From the NCBI RefSeq assembly GCF_015767275.1, contig NZ_JADWMY010000003.1:62001-126000 (forward strand): a stretch of DNA of 64,000 bases, given 5' to 3'. Both the position numbers and the translations under genes were made by a program. Under the pieces are notes generated by a model. The model did no database searches and was not told where the DNA came from. It saw nothing but the letters and a program-made list of their open reading frames with translations. The DNA comes from Herbaspirillum sp. AP02. Its GTDB lineage: Bacteria > Pseudomonadota > Gammaproteobacteria > Burkholderiales > Burkholderiaceae_D. Positions 18,109 to 29,200 of the stretch are shown here, in pieces. The number at the start of each line of letters is the position of its first letter. Within the stretch, counting starts at the first letter, position 1.

Positions 18109-18474
18109 TCACGCAATAGCTTTAGGTCACAACGGCGCAGCATGTCACCGCGACAATTCAGCCTGTGCTCTCTCAGCCACTATCAGGGTTTTCCCGAGTG
18201 ACAAGTTTTTGAGATCGCATACGATAGCGTTGCGTTTTTCGCTGCCAGGGACGAGTCACAAGCACATCGGTCGCCAGAGCAGGCAGGCAGGCGCTCAGTG
18301 AAATGTTGTTCATCTTCAGTCAGAAATTTGTGAGTGGTGTGCGGGCAGATGTGCCAAATCTGCGACGGATTTAATTGCAATGTGTCACTAATAGGCGACA
18401 AAGGCGTTGCGAAAAAGATAAGATGCTGACCTTGTTCTTCAGTATTTCCTACCAGGAACTGAACAGCTTCTTTT

Positions 18475-18493
18475 CGAAACTTTTCAAGTTTCG
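18475..18493. promoter_or_regulatory. 19-bp palindrome upstream of the cellulose operon
   Basis: CGAAACTT-TTC-AAGTTTCG, perfect eight-base arms, 265 bases before the first start codon. It is a candidate operator for the bcs/wss operon; the cognate regulator is not recognised. Confidence 0.4.
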
Positions 18494-18757
18494 TTCAATT
18501 GAAGGTTGCGATATCAGGATTTGTTTGTTTTAATGACAACTCTGAAATGTGGTCTTTTTTATAACATTTCTTCATCCTGGCCCATGGGGACTTCTTCGCC
18601 GCACGCGGGGAAACTGACCGCCGACAGAGCGGAACGATGCATATAGCCAACCAATGGCGAAAATTGAGAAGGTTAGCGATTTTTAACAAGGTTTAGGGCA
18701 GGTCCGATGCCTCTGGTCAAAAGCCGGCACCCGTGATCCTGAGCAGGGAGCAAAGAA

Positions 18758-20263
18758 ATGGGAAACGATATCTCTAACTTGCTGAGCAAGTTCGGGGCGA
18801 CGGTGGATGGCTACCTCGAGATCGAGGCCGCGATCGACTACAAGGAGCCGGTACGCAAGGCGGCAGTGCCGAAAGTGGTGGTCGAGGCTGCGCCCGCCGT
18901 CCAGCAGCGCGCTGCGCTGGTGGCCGAGCAGGCAGCGTTGGCGGCCCAGGCCCCTGCGACCGTGGCCAGGAGCGTACCGCCGCCGGTGGTCGTGGCCAAG
19001 TCGGTGGCCCCCCAGCAGCGCATCGAACCGGTGATGGAGCCTGTGGTGGACGCGGTCGTTGCACCTGTCACCGCGCCCGCACCGTTGCCGCATCCGACCG
19101 CCATCGCGGCCTCGGTATCGGCCACCCTGCCGGCATCGAAAAGTGCTGTGCCTGAAGCGGTCCGCCCGCAGCCCCAGTACTCACCCCAATCCCACTCCAA
19201 GGCCCAGGTCGAATCTGCCGACTCGCAAGCCGCAGATCTGCAAGCCGCTGACGCCGCGCTGGTGAGGCGCAGCGCCCCCGTGGCCGTTCCCGCTGCCCGT
19301 GGCGCCACGCTGCTGGCGACCTCCGCTCCGGCCGTGATGCCGACCGGGGTGGCCGATGCCGCACTGCCATCGATGCTGCGTTCCCTGCTTGGCGAAGTCG
19401 TGCAGCAACGGCAGTCCAGGCAAGGCGCCGGCGCTGACGAAGCAGGCAGCAACGATGCGCTCGCCAGTCTGCCGCCTTCCACGCCAGCCCGGGTCATTGC
19501 CGTGGTCTCGCCCAAGGGCGGGGTGGGCAAGACCACCTTGTGCTCGGCCCTGGCCTGCGCGCTGACCCGGCATGGCCGGGTCGTCGCCATCGACCTTGAT
19601 CCCCAGAATGCCCTGCAATACCACCTGGGCGTGAGCGCCGTGCCGGAACCCGGCGCGTCCGCGTCGGCTGACGCGCCGATCCACGCGGACCTGCCGCACT
19701 GGCGTGCCGCCTGGCGCGAAGGCAGCGCCGGTACCCTGTTGGTCACCCATGCCGTGGTCGCTCGCCAGGGCGAGCCCGAGATTGCCCGGCAGATGGCACA
19801 AGACCCGCAGTGGCTGACGCGCCAGTTGCAGGCCATGGACCTGCAAGCGGGCGACGTGGTCATGCTGGACCTGCCGGCCGGCCAGACCGCCTACCTCGAC
19901 CAGGCACTGCAAGCGGCTGACCAGGTGGTGGCGGTGGTGACGCCCGATGCCGGTTCCTTCCTGGCGCTGGAGCACATGCGCCAGGCCCTGCATGGCCGCA
20001 ACAACTGTCACTACATCGTCAACAAATACAATGCCGCGCGCACCTTCAGCCAGGACATGCTGGAAGTCCTCAAGCGCTGGATGGGGCCGCGCCTGGCGGG
20101 CGTGATCGCGCTGGATCACGCCATCAGCGAAGGATTGGCCTACGGCTTCAATCCGCTGGCCAAGGTGGGGCATTCGCCGGCCTATGAGCAGCTCCGGACC
20201 ATCAGTGAACAATTGCATGCCGAGGTCGCCAAATCCGCCCTTGCAGGTGGACGCGCATCATGA
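18758..20263 (+). CDS. bcsQ: Cellulose biosynthesis protein: BcsR/BcsP-like N-terminus fused to BcsQ (MinD-type ATPase)
   Basis: 501 residues. Residues 4-22 (DISNLLSKFGATVDGYLEI) resemble the short BcsR/BcsP motif. An Ala/Pro/Val-rich linker (about 30-240) follows, then a ParA/MinD ATPase with deviant Walker A KGGVGKT at 253-259, AIDLDPQNALQYHLG, and VVMLDLPAG. BcsQ localises and stabilises cellulose secretion machinery at the membrane, and BcsR helps it in enterobacteria. It is the first gene of the operon (equivalent to wssA) and overlaps bcsA by four bases (ATGA). Confidence 0.85.
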   Translation: MGNDISNLLSKFGATVDGYLEIEAAIDYKEPVRKAAVPKVVVEAAPAVQQRAALVAEQAALAAQAPATVARSVPPPVVVAKSVAPQQRIEPVMEPVVDAVVAPVTAPAPLPHPTAIAASVSATLPASKSAVPEAVRPQPQYSPQSHSKAQVESADSQAADLQAADAALVRRSAPVAVPAARGATLLATSAPAVMPTGVADAALPSMLRSLLGEVVQQRQSRQGAGADEAGSNDALASLPPSTPARVIAVVSPKGGVGKTTLCSALACALTRHGRVVAIDLDPQNALQYHLGVSAVPEPGASASADAPIHADLPHWRAAWREGSAGTLLVTHAVVARQGEPEIARQMAQDPQWLTRQLQAMDLQAGDVVMLDLPAGQTAYLDQALQAADQVVAVVTPDAGSFLALEHMRQALHGRNNCHYIVNKYNAARTFSQDMLEVLKRWMGPRLAGVIALDHAISEGLAYGFNPLAKVGHSPAYEQLRTISEQLHAEVAKSALAGGRAS

Positions 20264-22677
20264 CTGAACCGCAAGTGCAGTCGCAAGCCCGTTCCTCCAA
20301 GGCCGCCCAGGCCACCAACGCTGCCAAGGCAGCCGCTAGCGCCGCTGATCCGGCTGCGCCGACCTCCAACCGTCTGCAGACCTGGATCCAGACCTGGGGC
20401 GAGCGCCTCGAAGCGCTGCCCCGGCGGCCGCGTCGCTGGCTGCAGCTGGGTCTGCTGCTGGTCGCGGTGCTACTGGCGCTGCTGCTGGTGTCGGTGCCGC
20501 TGGAGTTCTATACCCAGTGCGTCTTCGCCGTCGGCTGCTTCGTGGCGGCGCTGGTGCTGCGCAAGCAGTCCGGCCGCTTCCCGGTGCTGGTGCTGATCAC
20601 GCTGTCGCTGATCGTCTCGATGCGCTACATGTACTGGCGCATCACCTCCACCCTGGCTTTCGAAGACTGGCTCGACATCGTCTTCGGCTACGGCCTGCTG
20701 GCCGCCGAAATCTATTCGCTCATCGTGCTCACGCTGGGTTACCTGCAGACCGCCTGGCCCTTGCGTCGCAAGCCGCAGATGCTGACCATGCCGCCCTCGG
20801 AATGGCCGACGGTGGACGTCTTCATCCCGTCCTACAACGAGTCGCTGGACATCGTTTCCCTGACCATCTTCGCCGCCCAGGCCATCGACTGGCCGCAGGA
20901 GAAGCTGCGCGTGCACGTGCTGGACGACGGCCGTCGCGAAGACTTCCGCGAATTCTGCAACAACATCGGCGTGAACTACCTGGTGCGCTCGGACAACAAG
21001 CACGCCAAGGCCGGCAACCTCAACGAAGCCCTCAAGGTCACCGATGGCGAATTCGTGGCCATCTTCGATGCCGACCACGTGCCGACCCGTTCCTTCCTGC
21101 AGATCTGCATGGGCTGGTTCTACAAGGACCCCAAGCTGGCGATGCTGCAGACGCCGCACTTCTTCTTCTCGCCCGATCCCTTCGAGAAGAACCTCAATAC
21201 CTTCCGTTCCGTACCCAATGAAGGTGAACTCTTCTACGGCCTGGTGCAGGATGGCAACGACCTCTGGAACGCCGCCTTCTTCTGCGGCTCCTGCGCCGTC
21301 ATGCGCCGTACCGCGCTCATGGAAATCGGCGGCATCGCCGTCGAGACCCTGACCGAGGATGCCCACACCGCGTTGAAGATGAACCGCGCCGGCTACAACA
21401 CCGCCTATCTGGCCATCCCCCAGGCGGCCGGTCTGGCCACCGAAAACCTGGCGCGCCACATCCGTCAGCGGGTGCGCTGGGCGCGTGGCATGGCGCAGAT
21501 CTTCCGGGTCGACAACCCTCTGCGCGGCAAGGGCCTGAAGCTGGGGCAGCGGTTCTGCTACCTCAACGCCATGCTGCACTTCTTCTATGGCCTGCCGCGT
21601 CTGATCTTCCTGACCGCGCCGCTGACCTACCTGTTCTTCGGTGCCCACATCTTCCACGCCTCGGCGCTGATGATCACGGCCTACGTGCTGCCGCACGTGC
21701 TGCACGCCAGCCTGACCAACTCGCGCATCCAGGGGCGTTTCCGCCATTCGTTCTGGAACGAGGTCTACGAGACCGTGCTGGCCTGGTACATCCTCGGCCC
21801 GGTGCTGCTGGCGCTGGTGAACCCCAAGCTGGGCGGCTTCAACGTCACCGACAAGGGCGGCATCATCCTCGACAAGCACTTCGACTGGAAGCTGGCGCGT
21901 CCCTACATCGTGCTGCTGCTGCTGAACCTGCTGGGCATGGTCTTCGGCGTCTGGCAACTGGTGATGGGCGACCCCAATGCGATGACCACCATCCTCATCA
22001 ACATGGCCTGGACGCTGTACAACGTCATCATCAGCAGCGCCGCCATGGCGGTCGCCTCCGAAACCCGCCAGGTGCGCAGCGAGCCGCGTGTGGCGGCCGA
22101 GCTGCCGGTACGCATCAAGATGGCCGATGGCAATGAAGTCAGCGGTACCACGCTGGACTTCTCGCAGAAGGGCATCGGCCTGCGGCTGCCCAAGGGGGCG
22201 ACGATCGCCCGTGGTCAGCACATCCAGGTGACGCTGTTCCGCAACCAGCAAGAAAAGATATTCCCGGCCGTGGTGGTGTTCAGCCGTGGCGAAATGGTGG
22301 GTGCCCAGTTCCATGAGCTGACCCTGCGCCAGAACAGCGAACTGGTCCGGCTGACCTTCTCCCGTGCCGACATCTGGGCCAACAACTGGGGCAAGAGTCG
22401 TCGCGATACGCCGTTGAAGGCATTGCGCGAGGTCTCGCTCATTGGTGTGAGCGGCGTCAAGGAACTCATTCGGGCCACCCTGATCCAGCTGCGCCTGTGG
22501 CGCGATACGCGTCGCCTGTCGGCGGCCAAGGCTGATCCGATGATGGAGGCCGCACCGGCAGCCCCGGTGGCTGCGGTAGCAGCGGTAGCAGCGGTGGCAG
22601 CAGGGAATACGGTGGCAGAAACGGCCCAGGCCGATCTGGTGGTTCAGGCATTCGACAAATCAATGGAAAAACAATGA
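20260..22677 (+). CDS. bcsA: Cellulose synthase catalytic subunit BcsA
   Basis: 805 residues, inner membrane. It polymerises UDP-glucose to beta-1,4-glucan and threads it through its own membrane channel. The GT2 motifs are in place: D222-D223-G, D270-A-D272, TED (D367) and QRVRW (403-407). The PilZ domain has R606-x3-R610 and D633-F-S-Q-K-G638, so allosteric c-di-GMP activation is expected. It is flanked by the BcsQ-type ATPase upstream and bcsB downstream, each with four-base overlaps. The Ala-rich C-terminal tail (PVAAVAAVAAVAAG) is low complexity. Confidence 0.96.
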   Translation: MTEPQVQSQARSSKAAQATNAAKAAASAADPAAPTSNRLQTWIQTWGERLEALPRRPRRWLQLGLLLVAVLLALLLVSVPLEFYTQCVFAVGCFVAALVLRKQSGRFPVLVLITLSLIVSMRYMYWRITSTLAFEDWLDIVFGYGLLAAEIYSLIVLTLGYLQTAWPLRRKPQMLTMPPSEWPTVDVFIPSYNESLDIVSLTIFAAQAIDWPQEKLRVHVLDDGRREDFREFCNNIGVNYLVRSDNKHAKAGNLNEALKVTDGEFVAIFDADHVPTRSFLQICMGWFYKDPKLAMLQTPHFFFSPDPFEKNLNTFRSVPNEGELFYGLVQDGNDLWNAAFFCGSCAVMRRTALMEIGGIAVETLTEDAHTALKMNRAGYNTAYLAIPQAAGLATENLARHIRQRVRWARGMAQIFRVDNPLRGKGLKLGQRFCYLNAMLHFFYGLPRLIFLTAPLTYLFFGAHIFHASALMITAYVLPHVLHASLTNSRIQGRFRHSFWNEVYETVLAWYILGPVLLALVNPKLGGFNVTDKGGIILDKHFDWKLARPYIVLLLLNLLGMVFGVWQLVMGDPNAMTTILINMAWTLYNVIISSAAMAVASETRQVRSEPRVAAELPVRIKMADGNEVSGTTLDFSQKGIGLRLPKGATIARGQHIQVTLFRNQQEKIFPAVVVFSRGEMVGAQFHELTLRQNSELVRLTFSRADIWANNWGKSRRDTPLKALREVSLIGVSGVKELIRATLIQLRLWRDTRRLSAAKADPMMEAAPAAPVAAVAAVAAVAAGNTVAETAQADLVVQAFDKSMEKQ

Positions 22678-24965
22678 AAAACAAGCAGTCTCAAGGGAAG
22701 AACACGACTTTCCGTCGGCGCTCCATCTGTCTGCTCATGGCCGGCGTGGTGACCTCGGGCAGTCTGCCGATCCCCGCCCTGGCCGCAGCAGCGACGCCTG
22801 CCGCTGGCGGTGCCGCCGCGACCTCGCCGATGGCCGGCGACCCCTACAACTTCAGCCTGACGCAACTGGGTCGTGGTTATCCGATCACGCTGCACGGCGT
22901 GGACGCCACCGACAGTGTCGGCTTCGACGTGCCGGCCAACCAGGTGGTGACCGGCGCCAACGTGACCCTGCAATACACCTATTCACCAGCGCTGCTGCCG
23001 GACCTGTCGCAGATCAACGTGATGGTCAACGACGTGGTGGCCGGCAGCATCCCGCTGCCCAAGGAAAATGCCGGTGCCCTGCAGACCAGCAAGGTCGAGA
23101 TTCCGGCCAAGCTGATCACCGAATTCAATCGCCTGAGCCTGCAGTTCATCGGCCACTACACCATGGGTTGCGAGAACCCGCTGCATTCCAGCCTGTGGGC
23201 GCGCGTGAGCAACGAATCGGTACTGGCCCTGCAGACCACGCCGCTGCCCTTGAAGGATGACCTGGCGGTGATGCCGCTGCCGTTCTTCGACCGCCGCGAC
23301 ATGCGCATGCTGAACCTGCCCTTCGTGTTCGCCGCCGCCCCCGACAATGGCACCCTGGAAGCCGCCGGCACGCTGTCGTCCTGGTTCGGTGCGCTGGCCA
23401 GCTATCGTGGTTCGCGCTTCCCGGTGCAACTCAACGCCTTGCCGGCCAAGGGCAATGGCGTGGTGCTGGTCAGCAGCGAAGGCGCCAGCCAGATCGGCGC
23501 ACTGGAAATCGCCGCCCCCAAGGGTCCGACCCTGACCATGGTGACCAACCCCAACGATCCCAATGGCAAGCTGCTGCTGGTGACCGGACGCAATGCCGAA
23601 GAGGTCAAGCGTGCCGCTGCTGCTGCTGCCCTGGGCAACAAGGCGGTGGCCGGCAATTCGGTGGTGATCGACAAGCTGCAGCCGGTGGCGCCGCGCAAGC
23701 CCTACGATGCGCCCAACTGGCTGCCCACCGACCGTCCGGTGAAGCTGTCCGAACTGATCGATGCCAAGCGCCTCAATGTGTCCGGCTACAACCCGGGCGA
23801 CATCACCATTCCGTTGAACTTCCCGCCGGCGCTGTCGAGCTGGCGCCAGGATGGCGCCAAGCTGGATCTGCACTATCGCTATACACCGCAGCCGCGTTCG
23901 AGCAATTCCTCGCTGATCGTCAGCTTCAACGACGGGCTGATCAAGTCCGACGTGCTGCTGCCCCGCGACAAGCTGGACCAGGGCCTGCTGGCCGCCATCA
24001 AGAGCGATGCCCTGGAGCGCGAGATGAACGTGCGCCTGCCGCTGGACACCGCGGCCCTGCAGTCGCGCCTGCAATTGCGCTACATGTACGACTACGTCAA
24101 GCAGGGCGAGTGTGCCGACATCATCATCGACAACGTGCGCGGCAGCATCGACCCTGAATCCACCATCGATCTGCGCGGCTACGACCACTTCATGGCCATG
24201 CCCAACCTGGGCGTGTTCAAGGACGCCGGCTTCCCCTTCACGCGCATGGCCGATCTCTCCGAGACTGCCGTGGTCATGCCGGACAACGCCAGCGATGCCG
24301 ACCTCGCTGCCTACCTGAACGTGCTGGGCCGCTTCGGCAGTGCCACCGGCTACCCGGCCACGGGCGTGGCGGTGACCCAGGCCGCGCAGGTCGCCAAGTA
24401 TGCCGACAAGGACCTGCTGGTGATGGCCTCGGGCCAGAACCAGCCCCTGCTCAAGCAATGGGCCGACCACCTGCCCACCCTGGTGACCGGCGACAAGCAG
24501 CGCTTCGACCTGTCGGACCTGGCACTGCGCGTGGGTGGCTGGCTGGGCCTGGACCCGAAGGCTGCGCAGCGTCGCACCCGCCTGCAGATGGCCTTCTCGG
24601 GCGGCGATCCGACCTCCTACCTGACCGGCTTCGAGTCGCCGCTGGACGGCAGCCGCAGCGTGGTGGTGCTGGCCGGTGGCGACAAGCTGGGCCTGTCGCA
24701 GATCATGTCGGCCCTGGCCAGCAAGGAAGCCGAATCTGGCGCCGTCCAGGGTAGCCTGGTCGCGGTGCGCGGCGAGAGCATCGAACCGCTGCTGGCCGAG
24801 CAACAGTATTTCGTGGGCAGCATGTCGCCGCTGCGCATGCTGCGCTGGTGGCTCTCGCAGCACGTGCTGAGCATGTTCCTGATGGTGGCACTGGGCATCC
24901 TGCTGCTGGGCGGCCTGGCTTACCTGACCCTGCGCGCCAAGGCGAGAAAGCGGCTCAATGCGTAA
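22674..24965 (+). CDS. bcsB: Cellulose synthase periplasmic subunit BcsB
   Basis: 763 residues. A signal peptide (CLLMAGVVTSGSLPIPALAAA) leads to repeated carbohydrate-binding/flavodoxin-like pairs and a C-terminal membrane anchor (LSMFLMVALGILLLGGLAYL) that packs against BcsA. The family motif HYTMGCENPLHSSLWA is clear, and the duplicate MYDYVKQGECADI gives the second subdomain. It guides the nascent glucan through the periplasm. It overlaps bcsA by four bases and bcsZ by eight. Confidence 0.95.
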   Translation: MKNKQSQGKNTTFRRRSICLLMAGVVTSGSLPIPALAAAATPAAGGAAATSPMAGDPYNFSLTQLGRGYPITLHGVDATDSVGFDVPANQVVTGANVTLQYTYSPALLPDLSQINVMVNDVVAGSIPLPKENAGALQTSKVEIPAKLITEFNRLSLQFIGHYTMGCENPLHSSLWARVSNESVLALQTTPLPLKDDLAVMPLPFFDRRDMRMLNLPFVFAAAPDNGTLEAAGTLSSWFGALASYRGSRFPVQLNALPAKGNGVVLVSSEGASQIGALEIAAPKGPTLTMVTNPNDPNGKLLLVTGRNAEEVKRAAAAAALGNKAVAGNSVVIDKLQPVAPRKPYDAPNWLPTDRPVKLSELIDAKRLNVSGYNPGDITIPLNFPPALSSWRQDGAKLDLHYRYTPQPRSSNSSLIVSFNDGLIKSDVLLPRDKLDQGLLAAIKSDALEREMNVRLPLDTAALQSRLQLRYMYDYVKQGECADIIIDNVRGSIDPESTIDLRGYDHFMAMPNLGVFKDAGFPFTRMADLSETAVVMPDNASDADLAAYLNVLGRFGSATGYPATGVAVTQAAQVAKYADKDLLVMASGQNQPLLKQWADHLPTLVTGDKQRFDLSDLALRVGGWLGLDPKAAQRRTRLQMAFSGGDPTSYLTGFESPLDGSRSVVVLAGGDKLGLSQIMSALASKEAESGAVQGSLVAVRGESIEPLLAEQQYFVGSMSPLRMLRWWLSQHVLSMFLMVALGILLLGGLAYLTLRAKARKRLNA

Positions 24966-26205
24966 GGCCGGGCATTCGGTAGTGAACAGGGCCACCTCCC
25001 CGCGCCGGCGCCGGGTGGTCGGCCTGCTGGGCGCGCTGGGGGGCTTGGCGGCCACACCGTGGCTGCCGGCACTGGCTGCGGCCCAGCAGAACTGCACAGC
25101 CCAGGACTGGCCAGCATGGCAATCCTGGGCTGAGGCGCATGTACAGGACGATGGCCGGGTGCTGCACTCCAGCCTGCTGCCCAATCACACCACGTCCGAA
25201 GGCCAGTCCTACCACATGCTGCTGGCGCTCATCGCCAACGATGCCACGCGCTTTGCCAAGGTCTGGAACTGGACCCTGCACAACATGCTCGGCAACGACC
25301 CCGGCAAGATCCTGCCGGGCTGGCTGTGGGGGCAGGGCAGTGACGGCAAATGGCAGATGCAGGATGCCAATTCGGCCTCCGACGCCGATCTCTGGATCGT
25401 CTATACCCTGCTGGAAGCGGCGCGTCTGTGGCAACGACCGCAATACCGCAAGCAGGCGCTGGACCTGCTGGACAATATCGAAGCCAAGCTGGTGGTGGAC
25501 CTCCCTGGCCTGGGCAAGATGCTGCTGCCGGGACCGCAGGGCTTCATCCAGCGCAATGTGCTGTGGACGCTCAATCCCAGCTACCTGCCGTTGCCGCTGC
25601 TGCGTCGGCTGCACAAGGAAAGACCGAAGGGTCCCTGGCAACAGGTGGCCGACAATACCGTGCGCATGATCCAGGGCTCGGCGCCACGTGGCTACGTGGC
25701 CGACTGGGTGGCCTACCGCATGCTGACGGTGCAGTCCGGCCAGTTCCAGGTCGATCCCGCCAAGGGCGACCTGGGCAGCTATGACGCCATCCGCGTCTAT
25801 CTGTGGGCCGGCATGACCTCGCCGCGCGATCCGGCGGCCGCGCCGCTGCTGGCGGCACTCGATGGCATGCGCCAGACCCTGGCTGCGACCGGCGTGCCGC
25901 CCGAAAAGGTCCAGGTGACCACGGGAGCGACCGAAGGACAGGCACCGTTCGGCTTTGGCGCCGCGCTGTTACCCTATCTGGTCGCCAAGGGCGAAACCAC
26001 CATGGCGGCGCAACTGCAGCGCGCCGTCACGCAACAACTGGAGAACGGACTGGCGCAGCCTGACCCGCGCCCCGAAATCCTGTATTACAACGTCATGCTG
26101 GGCCTGTTCGGAGTCGGATGGGCCGAGAAACGCTATCAGTTCCGCGATGACGGAACGCTTAATCTGTCCTGGGAGAAGTCATGCGCGCGCGCCGTTCAAC
26201 GCTAG
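24958..26205 (+). CDS. bcsZ: Endo-1,4-beta-glucanase BcsZ (GH8)
   Basis: 415 residues, family 8 glycoside hydrolase, periplasmic. E81 in TTSEGQSYHMLLA is the general acid and D142/D144 in NSASDADLWIVY supply the base region. The N-terminus contains SPRRRRVVGLLGALGG, which looks like a twin-arginine signal. BcsZ trims cellulose during export and is needed for normal polymer. Its start overlaps the bcsB stop and its 3' end overlaps bcsC by 25 bases. Confidence 0.94.
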   Translation: MRKAGHSVVNRATSPRRRRVVGLLGALGGLAATPWLPALAAAQQNCTAQDWPAWQSWAEAHVQDDGRVLHSSLLPNHTTSEGQSYHMLLALIANDATRFAKVWNWTLHNMLGNDPGKILPGWLWGQGSDGKWQMQDANSASDADLWIVYTLLEAARLWQRPQYRKQALDLLDNIEAKLVVDLPGLGKMLLPGPQGFIQRNVLWTLNPSYLPLPLLRRLHKERPKGPWQQVADNTVRMIQGSAPRGYVADWVAYRMLTVQSGQFQVDPAKGDLGSYDAIRVYLWAGMTSPRDPAAAPLLAALDGMRQTLAATGVPPEKVQVTTGATEGQAPFGFGAALLPYLVAKGETTMAAQLQRAVTQQLENGLAQPDPRPEILYYNVMLGLFGVGWAEKRYQFRDDGTLNLSWEKSCARAVQR

Positions 26206-29200
26206 CCATCGGAGTCCTGAGCGCGTGGCTCGGCGTGGCCGCCCATGCGGCCGAGCCGGAGCTGGCGGCTCAACTGATCGAACAGGGCCAGTACTGGCAG
26301 GCGCGCGACAACGCGCAGCGGGCCGCCGAGGTGTGGCAGAAAGTCTTGCAACTGGATGCCAATCAGGTCAACGCCCTCTACGGCATGGGCCTGATCGGCG
26401 TGAAGCAGAACAAGCCGCAGCAGGCCAAGCAGTACCTGGACCGCCTGCAGGCGCTGTCGCCGCAACCTTGGCAGGCCAACCAGCTGGCGCAGGATATCGC
26501 CCTGGCCAAACCGGAAAACAAGGCCCTCCTGGCCGAAGCCCGCCGCCTGGTCGATGCGGGTGAGCGTGATCGCGCCACCGACACCTTCCGCAAGATGTTC
26601 AACGGGCTCACGCCGCAAGGCACGATAGGGCGCGAGTACTACAACAACCTGGCCTTCAACGAGGCCGCCTGGCCCGAAGCGCGCAAGGGCATGGAACGCC
26701 TGCTGCGCGAAACCCCGGACGACAGCATCCTGGCCCTGTTCTACGCCAAGCAGCTGGCACGCCACGAGGATAGCCGCCTGGAAGGCATCCGCCAGCTGGC
26801 GCGCCTGTCCAGGAAGACCGACATCGGCGGTGACGCCGACGAGAGCTGGCGCCTGGCCCTGATCTGGCAGGGGCCGCCGTCGCCGGCACAGGTTTCGCTG
26901 TTCGACGACTTCCTCAAGAGTCATCCCGACGACCAGCAGATTCGCGACTTGCTGGCCAAGGGCCGCCAGCAGGTGGTCGTCGGCCAGCAGCCGACGGTGG
27001 TCGGACGCGGCCTGCAGGCCCTGGAAAAGGGCGACCTGCAGGAAGCCGAGAAGGCCTTCCAGGAGCGCCTCTCCTCACATCCCGACGACGTCGATGCCCT
27101 GGGTGGCATGGGCGTCATCCGTCAGCAGCAGAACCGCCTGGCCGAAGCCGAGCCCTTGCTCGCGCGCTCGGTCGCCAAGGGCGGCTCGTCCTGGAAGAAG
27201 GCCCTGGACAGCGTGCGCTACTGGCTGCTGATCCAGCGTGGCCGTGACCTGCAGGCAGGCGGCCAGACCGCGCAGGCGCAGGACGCCCTGGCCCAGGCCC
27301 TGCGCCTGGATCCCAAGAGCCTCGATGGTCGCGTAGCCATCGCCGACATCCAGGCCAGTGCCGGCCAATACGAGGCTGCCACCGCCAATTACCGCCAGGT
27401 GCTGGCCGTGCAGCCCAAGCAGGTACCGGCCATCCGTGGCCTGGTCAATGTGCTGGCGCAGACCGGCCATGCTGATGAAGCACTGCGCCTGCTGGACCAA
27501 CTGACTCCGGCGCAGCAGGCCGAATTCGGCGACCAGGGTCGCCTGCGCGCCTTGCGTGCGCGCCAGCAGGCCAGCCTGGCCGAGCAGCGCAACGACATCG
27601 ACGGCGCCCTGGCCGCCATGCGCGAAGCCGTCAAGAACGACCCCGACAACGTCTGGACCACCTTCGACCTGGCCCGCCTGTACGTCAAGGCTGGCCAATC
27701 CAAGCAGGCGCGCACCACCATCGACGACTTCACCCGCGCCCATCGCGACAACGTCGAAGCCCTGTATGCCAGCGCCTTGCTGTCGGTGGAAATGGAGCAG
27801 TGGCAGGATGCCCTGGACACGCTGCGCCGCATCCCCGACCAGCGCCGTACCGCCGCCATGAACGAGCTGGCCAGCCAGGTGACACTGACCATCCAGGTCA
27901 ATCACGCCGCTGAACTTGTCAGGACCGGTCAGCGCCAGGAGGCTCTGGTGCTGCTGGATCGCGTGCAGCCACAGGCCGCCGGCAACCCGGAACGCACCGG
28001 CACCCTGGCCTCGGCCTATGTCGATGCCGGCGACACGCCGCGCGCCATGGCGATGATGCAGCCGCTGGTCACGCCACCGGCCACGCCCTCGGTCAATACG
28101 CGCCTGCAATACGCCTCCATCCTGCTGCGTGCCGGCGAGGATGCGCAGGTCTACGGCCTGCTCACCGCCTTGCAGAACCAGAGCATGAACGCGGCCACCC
28201 GCAAGCAATACGACGACCTGCGTTTCCTCTACCGCGTGCGCCAGGCCGAACGCCTGCGCCAGGGCGGTGACCTGGCCGCTGCCTATGACACCCTGGCCCC
28301 GGCACTGGCACAACGCCCCACCGATACCGACGCCATCGCCGCGCTGGCGCGCATGTTCAATGCCGCCGGTGACAACCTGCGCGCACTGGCCCTGTACCAG
28401 CAACTGGCGCAACGCAATCCGCGCGACGCCAACGTCCTGCTGGGCGCGGCCGACACCGCCGTGCAGGCCCACGAGAATGCCTATGCCCTGAAGCTGCTGG
28501 ACCAGTTCGGCAAGCTCGACAGCAGCGACCCCACCACCCTGACCGAGGCCGCGCGCATCTACCGCGCCCTGGGCAAGACCGGTGAGGCCACCGGCCTGCT
28601 GCGCAAGGCCGTGGCGATTGAAAACGGTGCGCGCCAGCGCACGCTGGCGGCACAGGGCAACGGTTTCGATCCGGCCATCAATCCCTTCCGTACCCAGCGT
28701 CGTCTGCCGGGCAGCGACGACATGGCCGCCATTCCGCCACCGGCCGAGACCACGCTGCGTCCGGTGGCCATGGCCGCGCCGGCCGCGGTCGATATTCTGC
28801 CCGCACCTGCCATGGCGCAGCGCCAGTTGCAGGCGCAACAACTGCAGCAAGCCCAGCAAGCTCAGCAGGCACCGGCCTACGCCACCCCACTGGGGCCGGT
28901 GTTCAGCACCGCCACTCCCGTGGCTGCGGCGCCGGTGCAGGGCGGGGCATACGCCCAGCCGGGCGCGCGCGTGGCGGCCGCCAGAACGGCCAATGCCACT
29001 ACCAATGCCCCCACCACCGCATTGCCCGGCGCCGCCACGGCCACCCAGCGCGCCTTGCTGGGGCTGCAGGCGCCGTCCGCCAATGGCGTGGCGGTGGACA
29101 ACCTGAGCCCGGCCCAGCGCGCCCTGAACGACATCCTGCAGTCGCGCAGTGCCTACGTCACGCAAGGCGTGGTGGTACGCGGCAATGCCAGCGAATCGGG

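Larger units (their letters stand above)
17996..18757. other. Leader region of the cellulose operon
   Basis: 762 bp without a supportable gene, noticeably more AT-rich than the neighbours from about 18100 onward. It contains a spaced direct repeat (18077-18108) and a 19-bp palindrome (18475-18493). The ribosome site AGGGAG precedes the first bcs gene. The promoter must lie here but cannot be fixed by eye. Confidence 0.55.
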
